Assembly: GCA_001599295.1 (NCBI GenBank)
Contig: BCGN01000007.1
Span: 570,433-634,432, forward strand
Origin: Sporopachydermia quercuum
Lineage: Eukaryota > Ascomycota > Sporopachydermiomycetes > Sporopachydermiales > Sporopachydermiaceae
Length of the DNA stretch: 64,000 nt
Direction of reading: 5' to 3'
Of the stretch, positions 20,994-31,183 are shown one piece after another. The first letter of the stretch is position 1, and each line of letters opens with the position of its first letter. A program made the position numbers and the translations under genes. The notes under the pieces are model-generated. The model was given only the letters and a program-made list of their open reading frames with translations. It did not search any database and was not told the DNA's origin.

Positions 20994-22444
20994 TTTATTT
21001 TACTTATCATCAAGGAAAATAAAAACTAGTGTTCTTTCGTCAGGGAAACACTGATTTGGTCGCTCTTCGTTAAAGACCCAGATTGCACTAGTATTGATAA
21101 GCTCCGCAAGCCAGGAGACAAGTCATAGGAACAGAGGTTTACCGACAGCACACGAACTAAATATAATACACCTACTTAACTTTTCGGATCAAGAAGATGA
21201 TAAACTCAGTGATACAGCTCAAGTGACAACTTACGACCTCCTGATCGATCTACAAAAATGAGTAAATATACTCACTATAAGATGCAAAATGATTTCCAAA
21301 AATTGATATCAACCGCCAAATCTATCACGGTAATGTGAGTCAGCGCTTCTTCAATGTATGACCCTTAATGAGCAAAAATTGAAGAGTGTATAAGTTAGAT
21401 AGCTGAACCAAAATAGTAAAAGAAGAGTAAAACTAAATCTGAACGTCCTCTTTGTTCTCTTTGGAACGAGATGCTATGCAGATCAAGAATATCTGCAAAC
21501 AATCAAAGACTCAATACTAGTTCCGTTTGATAGAAGGAATGAAATGCCTTATCAAAGCCTCAGAACTCGTTTGGAAGTCCTTTCTAACGATATATATAAG
21601 ATACATGAACTATAGTCGTAGACAGTGAAAGAAACCAAGATAGGAGACAGGGTAGTTCAAATTGTCAAATAAAGTTTGTGAAGATTAAGATTAGGCATTT
21701 GAAGTGGTGAGCTAAATTTGATATACAAAATGGGAATGAGGTCTAATAACCCATCTACACTCTATTCATATTACCTTCAAGGAGGATTGAGATAAAAGGA
21801 AAGGGGTGAGAATTTGGTTTCAGAGTCGATAAAATGACTTGTCAATTGATGTTCCAACTTTTTGCCTACTTGAATTATGAAGAAAAGGGATTGTTTGTAT
21901 AAAAAATGAATATTTACAACTAGTAACTATGATTCCTAAAACTATAATCAATGACCAAGACAATTTTTTCTTCCTGTTAAGCATGGAGCAACGCCAGTAG
22001 CTTGGGTATTATCATTGTATACAATATTACATTAGATTCCGATAATGAAGCCTCAGAAAACTACCATACAACTAAAACACTAATCTGAACAATTACTATA
22101 GTAATAGCAGTAACCATAGAAAACATGTCCATAAACGCTGTCCAACAGGTAAACTTTTAAATGAGTTGTGACTTCACTCACAAGGTGCATTGAAAGTCGC
22201 ACCGCATCTAAAACATTTAGATGAATATCTTACTTTAAGGTAATTCAGTAAATTTAGGTGCCTTATACTCTATATATAATTGTTATGATCGTTATTTTGT
22301 TCTTGCTGCTACTTTTCTTCTCAGTTTTTAAACCATTCTTCGTTGCGCTATGGGTAGTTTATTATCTTTTCAATTCCATTTGGTATATAAAGTATTTTCA
22401 ATTGAGGAAACTTTATACTTACTAGCCTATGTATTAGAGTTCGA

Positions 22445-22467
22445 ACTCTAACTCTAACTCTAACTCA
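22445..22467 (+). repeat. short AACTCT hexamer array (3.8 copies)
   Basis: AACTCT is repeated almost four times in 23 bp. It differs by one base per unit from the CCCTAA telomere-type hexamer. It directly follows a TTAGAG/CTCTAA inverted repeat with a 7-nt loop (22434-22452). Confidence 0.7.
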
Positions 22468-22647
22468 AATCGAAACCAATCCTATTTTCCTTCTGCTATG
22501 CTACGACGGTCTGATCCACTCGATGCTATCTATATTCATTAGCTGTTTCTAATATTTTATTTTTTTCTAAAATAAAATAAACTAAAGAGGTTGTTTATGG
22601 CGTTATTATCGCTCACTATTATTGTGCATATTCTCGGAGTCGATAAA

Positions 22648-22654
22648 CACGAAA
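22648..22654 (+). promoter_or_regulatory. candidate SCB (SBF) element
   Basis: CACGAAA matches the CRCGAAA core bound by Swi4/Swi6, the G1/S activator of cyclin genes. It is 1.65 kb upstream of the cyclin ATG. A 7-bp match in 2.8 kb is weak evidence by itself. Confidence 0.25.
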
Positions 22655-23773
22655 AGTACCTCCAATGAATTTTTAGCTGTTGCTTCTCCTAATCTTTGAG
22701 TTAGTTGCTTTGACTCACTTAATCCAATCAATCTACCGATTTCTTCTCCAACGGAGTTCACTCTAGGAGTTTCCTAAAATTTTGAACACAGGTCTTTTTA
22801 CTTTATTTCCTAATCCTCCTTTTTAAAAAAAGATCTTTGATCTCTTTATTGGCCAGCTTCTGTTTTATTCTATTTCACTATGCATGTAACCTCTGGTTGA
22901 ACATACTGAAAGTTTACAATCACCAGATATCTATGCTACATAAAAAGTTTCACATACTTTGTAAGATCTTCTAGGCACTGTTAAATAGCCAGATTACTCC
23001 TCAATTGCTTTCCCAATTGCTATCGATGTCTCGTAATTGATTAATACTCTCCAAAATTTGAGTTCCTATTGAAACCATTAGCATAATTTTATTTAATTAT
23101 TAATAAAGAACTTATTTCATTTGGCATTCGGAATGAATAAAGAACAATTAAAATAACGAATTAGTCATTCAATGAGACCTCATGATTCCTCGTCCGGTTG
23201 CGTGAAGGAGAAATAATACTAAGAGATTCGGTCCCTCTCTAGAAACTGTTTTGGACACTGATTTTAGTCAAATTGCCGATTGTTGACCAGGATCTTGTTA
23301 ACCNTTGATTCATCACTTGCAACCAACTTCATGTACTGTTATTTTTTGTAAACTTTTACGGAAACTTATCTAGCCTCCCAAATGTACTCATTTAGACGAT
23401 TGGCTTTCAAAATAACTATTTATTCTGTTCACTTAAAGGAATAATTTTTTTGATATTCAGTCCAATCGACCATTAGGTACTTAAGTATTATTTGGACTTC
23501 ATAAATTCGCGTTTTCATCTACATATTCTATTATCCAATGACATAATCATTTATTTTCTTTCAACTCATTTTTGATTATATAATCCTTATTTATGTACTT
23601 GAATTATTGAACATTTTTCAACAAAATTATTATTGGATTGAGAATACTCCAAAATACATATATACCATAAGCCGACAAACTTGTATACTATTGGACCTTT
23701 TTGAAGTATCAAATAAATTTTGGGAATTTGTCTTGACTTTCAGTGAGATAGTAGGATTAGACGGTTTCACAAA

Positions 23774-24301
23774 ATGTTTCGAAGTTTCCCTAAGAACCCA
23801 TTACAAAAGCAGCTCGCAAGATTCAAAGCGATCTGCACAGGTCCTGGCAGCGTCTATGTTTCAAATGTGAAAAGTATAGATTTAGTGTTTAAACGATTGA
23901 ATAAAGATGGTCATATGGGTGCAAGGTAAGTGAGAGTTATTAATTCAAATCTTATTTTTTTCATTACGGCCACTAACGNAAGAAGGAAATTCTGGAGAGA
24001 AAACCTCCCACGAGTGAAGTTTTACAATCCTCATGTCCTCGTCAATGTGAAAAGAATCGATGAAGAAGTTCAATGTCCTGCAAATTTAACTATAGAATTC
24101 TGTAAGTTGCACTTTGATTAATGTACTCGCGATTTTCAAAGCTAACATCTCGCAACAGCTGATGGATCTAAATCTGTGATCGACTGCAAATATAAACACT
24201 CCACTGATATACTCGAAGAGTTCGTGAATGCTACGAAAGCTATAATTGTTCCAGAGGAGAATCAGCCAAAAATTGATTCCGAGTTCGTTATTCCCGAATA
24301 G
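23774..24301 (+). CDS. MRP49: mitochondrial ribosomal protein mL61 (Mrp49), 3 exons
   Basis: Mrp49 is a protein of the mitochondrial large ribosomal subunit with the L51/S25/CI-B8 thioredoxin-like fold. Exons 23774-23925, 23983-24101 and 24159-24301 join in frame to 137 residues, the same length as S. cerevisiae Mrp49. The N-terminus is short and basic (MFRSFPKNPLQKQL). Exon junction 1 rebuilds RRKFWRENLPRVKFYNPH, the family signature, and exon 3 supplies SVIDCKYKHSTDILEEF. Both introns are 57 nt, start GTAAGT and contain CTAAC; intron 1 ends in AAG with an ambiguous base just before it, intron 2 in CAG. The open frame that begins earlier (23607) runs in another register and is not the gene. 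Confidence 0.92.
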
Positions 24302-24496
24302 TTAGTTTTGAGTTGGAGTATATGACTTTTAAACGCTTTTGTATATAGTCAATGGAATAAATCTACAGCTTCAAGAATCTATTTTAGTAATATTTTTCTT
24401 ATCATTATATACAGTGATGGTGTCTCCACTTTCTTTTCTCAACACCAAGAATACCAACCAAGCTCATAGAATTATGACATAATGTGTAAGCAAATC

Positions 24497-24961
24497 TTAC
24501 ACTATCTTAGGGGCCAAAGTCGCTATCTTAGTATATCCTTTCTCTTTTAGCTCTTTGGCGACCACACCATTGATACGGGACCCAATCAAATCACCTGAGT
24601 TTTTGTTTATTAGCACACAGGCATTATCATCAAAACGAATGGTAGAACCATCTTTTCTTTGTGTAGGCTGCTTAGTTCTTACCACTACTGCATGAACAAT
24701 ATCTCCTCTTCTAACACGACTGGAAGCTTGCGAAGCTGTCAAATTTGGTGGTACTGGCTTGGCTTCTTGGACTACGACAACAATCCGGTCTCCAATTCTT
24801 GCACAATTTTTATCCCCTTTTCGAAGAACATTAATACATTCAACTAGCAATGCACCCTACATGAGTTGTTAGTACTCTTTCACTTAATTATCATCATTCA
24901 TTATCCAATATCAACTTACAGTGTTATCGATCACTCTCACCATAGATTTTAGGTATAACAT
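24497..24961 (-). CDS. MRPL38: mitochondrial ribosomal protein uL14m (Mrpl38), 2 exons
   Basis: Mitochondrial uL14 binds 21S rRNA at the subunit interface. Exon 1 (24961-24920) encodes only MLYLKSMVRVIDNT, and exon 2 (24856-24497) continues GALLVECINVLRKG. The 63-nt intron starts GTAAGT, has a TACTAAC branch point and ends in TAG. The product is 133 residues (138 in S. cerevisiae). Conserved blocks are GDRIVVVVQEAKP, RRGDIVHAVVVRTK, DGSTIRFDDNACVLIN and GSRINGVVAKEL, with the C-terminal KGYTKIATLA. It converges on MRP49 with about 195 bp between the stops. Confidence 0.95.
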
Positions 24962-26069
24962 CTTGAAAAGAAAAAGTTCGAAAGCCTCTTGACTACAAAA
25001 CTACCACCTTGTGCTGTATGTTCTGTTTTCAACTAAGTACAAATAGTATGGTACCCACCATTCGACATAGCCACTGCATCACACATCTCAGAACCACTTT
25101 CTAACTATTCTAATTCCAAGTTCCCTATATCATTTTATAATCGACAAACAGAATAACTAAGTATGGTCTTGCTGTTTTCTCAAGATAGTCAGGGTAATCC
25201 TTAGCGATTTTTTTATAATGCAACTTATGCATGTTCTACATATCATTCCAGATATCTCAATGTTTATTCTCATTGAAATACTTTCTTCGGTATAGTTGGA
25301 AGCATAATGTTATACTTATTCAACAAATATAACATGAATCTACCGCTAATTACATGCTGTTGAAAAGATAAAAAGTTACATACAACAAAATAAACAATTA
25401 TCTTATTAATGCTATTAGAAAACTAAATACAAATATGCGTTCTTGTCTGTGAACTCTTTTTAGAACTGTTAGCATCAACTCTCTAGTAAGAAGCCAAGTC
25501 CTTGTAAGGTAATTACACCCATACCTTTCCTGGGCTTGTAACTCATCCGTCTAAAGTTCTTCACCTCACGTACACTATTCCAGGTTAATTATAGAAACAA
25601 ACAAACATTATAACTCATCTATCTCTTGCTTCTTTATCATTATTTATTTATTGGAAATGAATGCAAAGAAAGAAAAAAAGGAAAACGGGTACAAGAAGTG
25701 AGAGGTTCATACAATTAGTAGATCATACTTAATTTGTTGTTATCTAAGAGTGTCTTAAGTAATAAATTATCATAACGGATAGTTCGTTCTGGCTTAGGAA
25801 GTTCTCAGTTGTTGCTTGCTTGCATCATTGAAGTTGTCTTTCTTTTATTCAGTTTTACTCGTTTCTTGAAACCAAGGCGCGATATCAATTTTTTTTTTCT
25901 GTTGCCAGAGACCTTGTGAATTCAAAATTTGAGCCCAAGAATAAAAACATTAGTTCCTAGATAGAGAAGAATTTCTTTGGCCTGCTCTTTCATANTACTT
26001 GTATCTTTGTGGGCTGTGACTTGAATTGCAACTCAACCAAAGCTTCATAAACCTACTAGAAACGGCATC
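24962..26069. other. divergent region, MRPL38 / KRE9
   Basis: 1.1 kb that includes both promoters. AT-rich with a run of T near 25890-25899. I see no gene, tRNA or repeat of note. Confidence 0.55.
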
Positions 26070-26903
26070 ATGAGGACGCAACTAGTTGTTATAAGCCAGA
26101 TGGTAGTACTTCTCATTTGGCTATTTGATATAGCTTCAGCAGATGTTTCCATCTCACAACCAGTCAAAGGATCAACACACGCAGGAGGAAGTGACATAGA
26201 TATTACATGGATTGATGATAATGCATTCCCATCTTTACAAGATGCTACATTTTATACATTCACATTGATGACAGGTATCAATACAGATATTCAGGCAGTG
26301 GTGCTTTTACAGGAAGAGGTGTCACCTTCAAGGGTTGTTGATGGTAGTATATCTATCCCAATTCCAGCAACTGCGGGTGCTAATGGTGTCTACTANATTC
26401 AAATTTATGCTCAATTCAGTTATGGGTACTCCATTCATTACTCCGATAGATTTACGCTTACAGGAATGACAGGTACGTTTGCCCCTGTTGGAACTATAAG
26501 TTTGAGCGCACCTTCTCCAGAGATTAATGTCCAAGCCAGTGTCGAGGAAATCAATTCGGCTTCTTTCGACATAACATATACAGCGCAAACAGGTCGTACA
26601 AGATTTGCACCCATGCAACTACAACCAAAAACCAAAGTCACAGCAACCACATGGTCGAGGAGATATCCTACCTCAGCAGTGTCTTACTATAGTACTTTAA
26701 GAAAGACACTTCAACAAATTTCTACCGTAACACCTGGTTGGTCGTACACCATCGATTCAGCGATCAACTATGCGACACCAGCTGGATATCCGGAAGATAA
26801 TGGTGGATATTACCCCGCATCAGAGAGACTTGTAGCTGCTACGTTGGCTAATACTGACGCACATCCTACCTCAAATAGTAACAAGAGACGATGGGAGGAT
26901 TAA
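26070..26903 (+). CDS. KRE9: Kre9/Knh1, cell-wall beta-1,6-glucan protein
   Basis: Kre9 and Knh1 are secreted O-mannosylated proteins needed for beta-1,6-glucan in the wall. The 277-residue frame (276 in S. cerevisiae Kre9) starts at ATG 26070 with a signal peptide of about 24 residues ending FDIASA. The N-terminal Ig-like domain shows ISQPVKGSTHAGG and DITWIDDNAFPSL. The C-terminal domain carries the strongest signature, GRTRFAPMQLQPKTKVT, then WSRRYPTSAVSYYSTL, VTPGWSYTIDSAINYATP and DNGGYY. A basic end (KRR) is present. The ambiguous codon TAN at about 26395 must be Tyr, since the position is Tyr in Kre9 and a stop would truncate a clearly intact protein. Confidence 0.95.
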   Translation: MRTQLVVISQMVVLLIWLFDIASADVSISQPVKGSTHAGGSDIDITWIDDNAFPSLQDATFYTFTLMTGINTDIQAVVLLQEEVSPSRVVDGSISIPIPATAGANGVYXIQIYAQFSYGYSIHYSDRFTLTGMTGTFAPVGTISLSAPSPEINVQASVEEINSASFDITYTAQTGRTRFAPMQLQPKTKVTATTWSRRYPTSAVSYYSTLRKTLQQISTVTPGWSYTIDSAINYATPAGYPEDNGGYYPASERLVAATLANTDAHPTSNSNKRRWED

Positions 26904-27393
26904 AATTGGTAAAACGGATAAACATGAAAGAGAATAATCATATATATATGAGAATGCACTATTGATGCATTGACTAGGGGTCTGCAGAAATCAACTAGTC
27001 GACACGGTGAAAAGACAGGAAAAATAAGTTGGCCTCAGGAAACATAATATTTGTCTTTCAATTGTAAACTGAAAAAAACAACCTATTCCATTCTTCGGTT
27101 TTAAATTTCGAGGGAACTAGAGTGGCAGGCTATTTTGAAATTCTTCAAATCCTAGTTCATACTTCAGATATGACATAGAATTCTTCAAAAGTTTATATAT
27201 AGGTAATTCTCTGTTTGGTTTGGTTATATTAAGATAGTTTTGTTAATCATGTAATGTATATCATCAAAAAATCTCCTTCGCTTGTTGCGTAATCTCAATC
27301 AGGAATTTCACGGCATTTTCGTCTATAGGTAATTAGTATGATAGTTCAAAGCAAACAAGAATTAAAAGGGAAATAAGTATGATAAATATGGGA
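26904..27393. other. convergent intergenic region, KRE9 / RFA3
   Basis: 490 bp between convergent stops; terminators of both genes. Short TATATA tract near 26940. Nothing else recognised. Confidence 0.6.
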
Positions 27394-27750
27394 CTACACC
27401 GCCATCAATCGGTAAAAACTTTTTTCTAAAGTCCCTTTGCTTTTCCTCCCAATTATTAACTTACTTATATTGGTACCGAATCCAACAACATCTAGAACTC
27501 TAATAGACTCATCATCACCTACTTTTCCCACAATTTCATAGTACTGACCAGTAGCTAGTCCATTAGACGATTCACCACCATTTATTTGTACGTTGTTGTG
27601 GTACAAAATTTTAACCTGTCCATCAGATTCCAGCTGCCCTATTCCTTGACTTTCATCATTGTCTACTAGCTTTCCAATTATTCGTACTACTGTACCAACA
27701 AATTCTTGGTAATTGGAAGCATTAACCCTTGGTGTTTGTTCTGCGGACAT
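27394..27750 (-). CDS. RFA3: Rfa3, replication protein A 14-kDa subunit
   Basis: Rfa3 is the small OB-fold subunit of RPA, which coats single-stranded DNA in replication, repair and recombination and holds the trimerisation core with Rfa1 and Rfa2. The 118-residue protein starts at ATG 27750 (MSAEQTPRVN); the frame is open upstream without another ATG. The Thr-Pro-Arg-Val start, the FVGTVVRIIGKL first strand, VKILYHNNVQI and the YYEIVGKV...IRVLDVVGFG strands match the family, and the C-terminal helix is short. An ACGCGT box 160 bp upstream fits the G1/S control known for RPA genes. Confidence 0.85.
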   Translation of the reverse strand: MSAEQTPRVNASNYQEFVGTVVRIIGKLVDNDESQGIGQLESDGQVKILYHNNVQINGGESSNGLATGQYYEIVGKVGDDESIRVLDVVGFGTNISKLIIGRKSKGTLEKSFYRLMAV

Positions 27751-27911
27751 TCTGTCGATTCTTCTGCTTATAAACGAATTAAACACTTGCCTAGGAATCA
27801 ATATATTTCCGATCTTCAGTTCAATATCCGAACTAGCTCAACTGATAAAGAAACTTGCCGAACAGTATGTTTTCTTAATGTGATCAACTTTTGCCATCCC
27901 ATCAGGAACAA

Positions 27912-27917
27912 ACGCGT
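27912..27917. promoter_or_regulatory. MCB box (MBF site) upstream of RFA3
   Basis: ACGCGT, the exact palindromic Mlu1 cell-cycle box bound by Mbp1/Swi6, lies 162 bp upstream of the RFA3 ATG. RPA genes are classic MCB targets in yeast. The motif is exact; its use is inferred. Confidence 0.6.
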
Positions 27918-27992
27918 CTTGGATTATTTATTGACCCACAGATGCAAATAAGAGATACCTGTTATAAGACGGACTCTTTTGGTCACCAATTC

Positions 27993-28178
27993 TCAGTTTG
28001 GTTCATATGCGCGAGACCCTACCTCTTCTAACTTAAATTCTTTATCAGCAGAAAGTATTTCCTCTTTACCAAAATGATTTATCTCCATGATGGTGTTTTC
28101 TTCTTTAAGGAATATGAAAAGGACTTCAGTTGTGACAATAGCAGATATAACGTCAGCATTAATTATTGAGAGATCCAT
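27993..28178 (-). CDS. small hypothetical protein (61 residues)
   Basis: An ATG-started frame between RFA3 and the DUF1746-like gene, 54 bp from the latter's ATG in divergent orientation. It begins with a hydrophobic-alternating stretch (INADVISAIVTTEVLFIFL), then turns charged (FGKEEILSADKEFKLEEV), which looks like a compact beta/alpha domain and not random sequence. A possible donor (GAG/GTAGGG) near the 3' end and an acceptor at about 27960 would replace the last ten residues by another short tail, so the C-terminus is uncertain. I do not recognise the family. It could also be chance. Confidence 0.4.
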   Translation of the reverse strand: MDLSIINADVISAIVTTEVLFIFLKEENTIMEINHFGKEEILSADKEFKLEEVGSRAYEPN

Positions 28179-28232
28179 TTCAATTTAAGAACAGCTGGGT
28201 AGTCGAGTATACAATGTATAGTCTATGATAGG

Positions 28233-29456
28233 ATGAACGAACCTTTTGTCTCGTCAGAAGGAACCTCTTCCAACTCTCATACAGGATTGATTGGTTCATC
28301 AGATAGTGGTTCTTTGAACTTCAGGTATTACACAGAAGAGTTAGATACAAGGTTAGATACAAGGAAAAAAGATCTACTGTTTTTGGACAATGAAGAATGT
28401 ATGAGGTTTGCTGTGACAAGATTATCTCGACAGCAAAGTGAGTTTTCGACAAATCTCTGTATTCAACTGGATTATCTGTGCTGCGCTTTTCTCTTGGTTA
28501 TATATTTCAATGAGTATGTCCACGTAACTGTGTTCAACTGGGAGCAATGAATAATATCGGAGAACATACTAACACAACAACAGTATCTCATTACTACGTC
28601 TTATAATGCGGTTTATACCGTTGATAGTGAGTGTATTTTTTCTCTTGTCTAATCTTTTGATGCATGTGTTTCTAACATAAAGTAGGGTGTCACTGTAAAT
28701 ATAACGACGATAAGAAAAATTCCACCAATAAATAAAGGTGCCATAATTTTTGCTATTGTTGTATCGTCGCTGATAAGTATATTATGGCATATTCTCACCA
28801 GACCTATCGATTCGAGGCCTGGTGATCATAATTATCATTATGGAGGCCTAACACTTGAATTGATTGGTCAATGTAAGTCTCAATTTATCTACAACCTTTC
28901 ATTAGAAAGAAGAGCATTATAAAATTTATGAACGAAAATTAGCTCTAACAAATTCATAGTAGCAGGATGTTCAAAGTTCAGATTGGTCATTTATGATTTC
29001 TGTGTTCTTTTACTTCAATTAGGATTGGTTTCTCATAGATACTTTGCTGCTGTATCCGATTTCATGGATCCTATGGCAAAGATAGTTATTTCAAACTTGA
29101 ACAATCGAAGGAAAACAAACCATAAGAAGTCGAATTCGAATGCTGTAGAAAGTGCCGGTGGTTTGTTGGTTGAAAATAAGATCTATATGGCGTTTCGTTT
29201 ACTCATAGAAGGAGATGGTTCAAGTGGGATGGTGTACAGCGGTAGCATTGCATTCTTCGATACAGTCAAATGGATGATGGTATACGTTTGGAGAATTTCG
29301 ATTTATATGTTTCATAGTATTCGTTTCCGGAGGGAAAATCGACCCTCGGTCCTAAATCTCAGAGAAGGTGCACAATCAACTTCAACTAGCCCTTCCTCTC
29401 ATCAGGACAATAGCAACGATACACTTTTCCATAGAATCTTGACACCTGAAACATAA
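28233..29456 (+). CDS. DUF1746-like multi-pass membrane protein (4 exons)
   Basis: Exons 28233-28513, 28584-28626, 28686-28872 and 28963-29456 join in frame to 334 residues. After an N-terminal Ser-rich segment, splicing builds a hydrophobic run (LDYLCCAFLLVIYF, NDISLLRLIMRFIPLI), the core motif of fungal DUF1746 proteins. Further membrane segments follow in exon 3 (IIFAIVVSSLISILWHIL, then GGLTLELIGQ) and exon 4 (RLVIYDFCVLLLQLGLV). The C-terminal half is hydrophilic with one more hydrophobic helix near residue 285 and a basic Arg-rich stretch. Introns are 70, 59 and 90 nt with CTAAC-type branch points; the third has tandem TAG acceptors three bases apart. A 12-bp tandem duplication lies in exon 1 (LDTRLDTR). 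Function unknown; family call is by motif memory. Confidence 0.65.
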
Positions 29457-29826
29457 TTATTTGCTTTTCTCTCAGTTTTCCTATTTTAATGACTTATGCA
29501 TCTATATTTATTCAATAAAATACAACATTTAATTCTTCATTATCTTTACCCACTCATATAATCTATTTCCTCTCAACTACACTTAAGTCACGTGCGCTTG
29601 TATACAATCTAGTGCCAAACATCTCGCCACATGCTTCTTCTTCATTTGTGAGAATCATTTGTTCATTATCATCCAATACGGCCAACAATATCGCATAGCT
29701 TCATTCATCTCTTAAATCTTTTCAGTAGAATAAAAAGTTTACCACAGGGCCTTTTCTATCTGTTTTCAACTAAATAATATCTGTGATAGGAATATTAGAT
29801 AATATTTTATTGAATACTGATCAACT
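29457..29826. other. intergenic region upstream of the thioredoxin-PITH gene
   Basis: 370 bp. A CACGTG-containing stretch (AGTCACGTGCGC near 29587) is a candidate Cbf1/Pho4-type E-box about 240 bp before the ATG. Otherwise AT-rich and featureless. Confidence 0.45.
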
Positions 29827-30971
29827 ATGGCAATTGAATATTTGAAAACATCGGTAGAATTTGATAAGTATATCAGACTCAATCCTTTATTTGTTGCCTA
29901 TTTCACAGCTTCTTGGTGTGGTAAGTAAAATTTCTTTGTAATACGTCCTGTCTTATGCTATAATACAAATGTTAACAGCAGAGAATAGGACCATGTCAAG
30001 CTATTGCACCTGTACTTGAACAACTCTATTCTCGGTATTCTAATGTTGAAATCGTCAAGATTGACATTGATAAATCAAGAGATGTTGCAGCCCGTAATAC
30101 CATATCTGCAGTTCCAACTTTCATTTTCTATAAAGAAGGAAAGATTGTGAACAAGGTTCAAGGTGCTAATGTTCCTGGTATAAGTAGTGCTCTTGAATCG
30201 TTATCGAACTCTTTACCAAATGCTAGGCGAGTAGGTCTTAGCGAATCAACTCAACAAGGAAACACTTCCACAACCTCGAAGCCTGGAACTGGAGCTGAAA
30301 AAAGTTCCTCANAGTTCGGACAAATACAAAAGTATATACCAAATGGTTTTGAAATACTTAATGGTTATGTTTTCTCTGGTGATCTTGAAACCTTGAATGT
30401 TGCATCATTGCATAAATCAACGGATATCAAAGAGGCTTTTAAATCCGTTTTTGACACGGAGGGTAATATCAGTAAGAAAAACGAAAAGTTAGTTGTATCA
30501 GACACTGATGCCCAGATTCTTTTGTATATCCCATTGACTAATCATTGTAAAATTCACTCAGTGTTATTGAAAAGTTCTTTCAACAATAGCCTTTCTGGGA
30601 ATCAGAAAACTAAAGTTATTGATCAAAGTGATGAGGAAAAGCTATTCAGAGATTCAGAATTTGATTATGAGCAAGTACAAAAGCCCTCTAAAATCAAAAT
30701 TTGGTCGAATAGAAGTTCGATTTTATCGTTTGAAGACGCTGAATCCCTATCTGCTTTGCATTCTGAGCAATTATATACTGATCAGTGGGATAGTAATGGT
30801 TGGGTAGAAGTGAAGGTTAGGTATGTTAGATTTCAAAATACTTACTCCCTTATCATATTCCTTGATGGCAGTGATGAAGATTTTCATACACTTCTAGAAA
30901 AAATTGTTTTGATTGGAGTAAGTGGTGAAAGTAAAGATCAAGGGAAGATTGAAAAGAATGATGGACATTGA
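29827..30971 (+). CDS. thioredoxin-like protein with PITH domain (TXNL1/Txl1 type), 2 exons
   Basis: Exons 29827-29920 and 29989-30971 give 358 residues. The 68-nt intron (GTAAGT, GTTAAC branch, TAG) splits the redox motif, and splicing restores AYFTASWCGPCQ with Cys31 and Cys34, then VKIDIDKSRDVAARNTISA, VPTFIFYKEGK and the C-terminal thioredoxin helix. After a Ser/Thr linker, residues from about 160 onward match the PITH domain (LDGSDEDFHTLLEKIVLIG near the end, HCKIHSVLLKS in the middle). Human TXNL1 (289 residues) and S. pombe Txl1 use this domain to bind the 19S proteasome lid as a redox cofactor. This protein has extra low-complexity linkers. I do not know an S. cerevisiae counterpart. 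Confidence 0.9.
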
Positions 30972-31183
30972 TTATTAAATGTGAGTCAAGACATTATGTA
31001 TGCAGGTTATTACTACAATAGAAGATAGTTGAATATAAACATTCTTTTTTCATTATAGTAAAAAGTTCAATCTTGTTCTGCTAATATCGTATAAAAAGCA
31101 GTCCCAACTACGATTATAATTTTACAACAGGGATCAATCCAATTTAAACAAAATAACAGGTATATAGCCCACCAATGTGGGCT

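Larger units (their letters stand above)
20994..23773. other. 2.8-kb non-coding region upstream of the cyclin
   Basis: The longest gene-free stretch of the window, between the divergent cyclin and MRP49 starts. It holds a Swi4/Swi6-type CACGAAA site at 22648-22654, an ACGCGAA-type site near 23518, and a short AACTCT hexamer array at 22445-22467. No ORF has coding character. An unrecognised long RNA is possible but nothing in the sequence proves one. Confidence 0.5.

Noticed and set aside
22408-22430. ATACTTAC resembling the 5' end of U1 snRNA
   Set aside because: The next bases do not fit U1 and no Sm site or stem-loop follows; the octamer also occurs as the complement of GTAAGTAT donors.
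23607-23870. 87-codon frame over MRP49 exon 1
   Set aside because: It runs in another register and has no homology, while the MRP49 reading gives a full 137-residue match.
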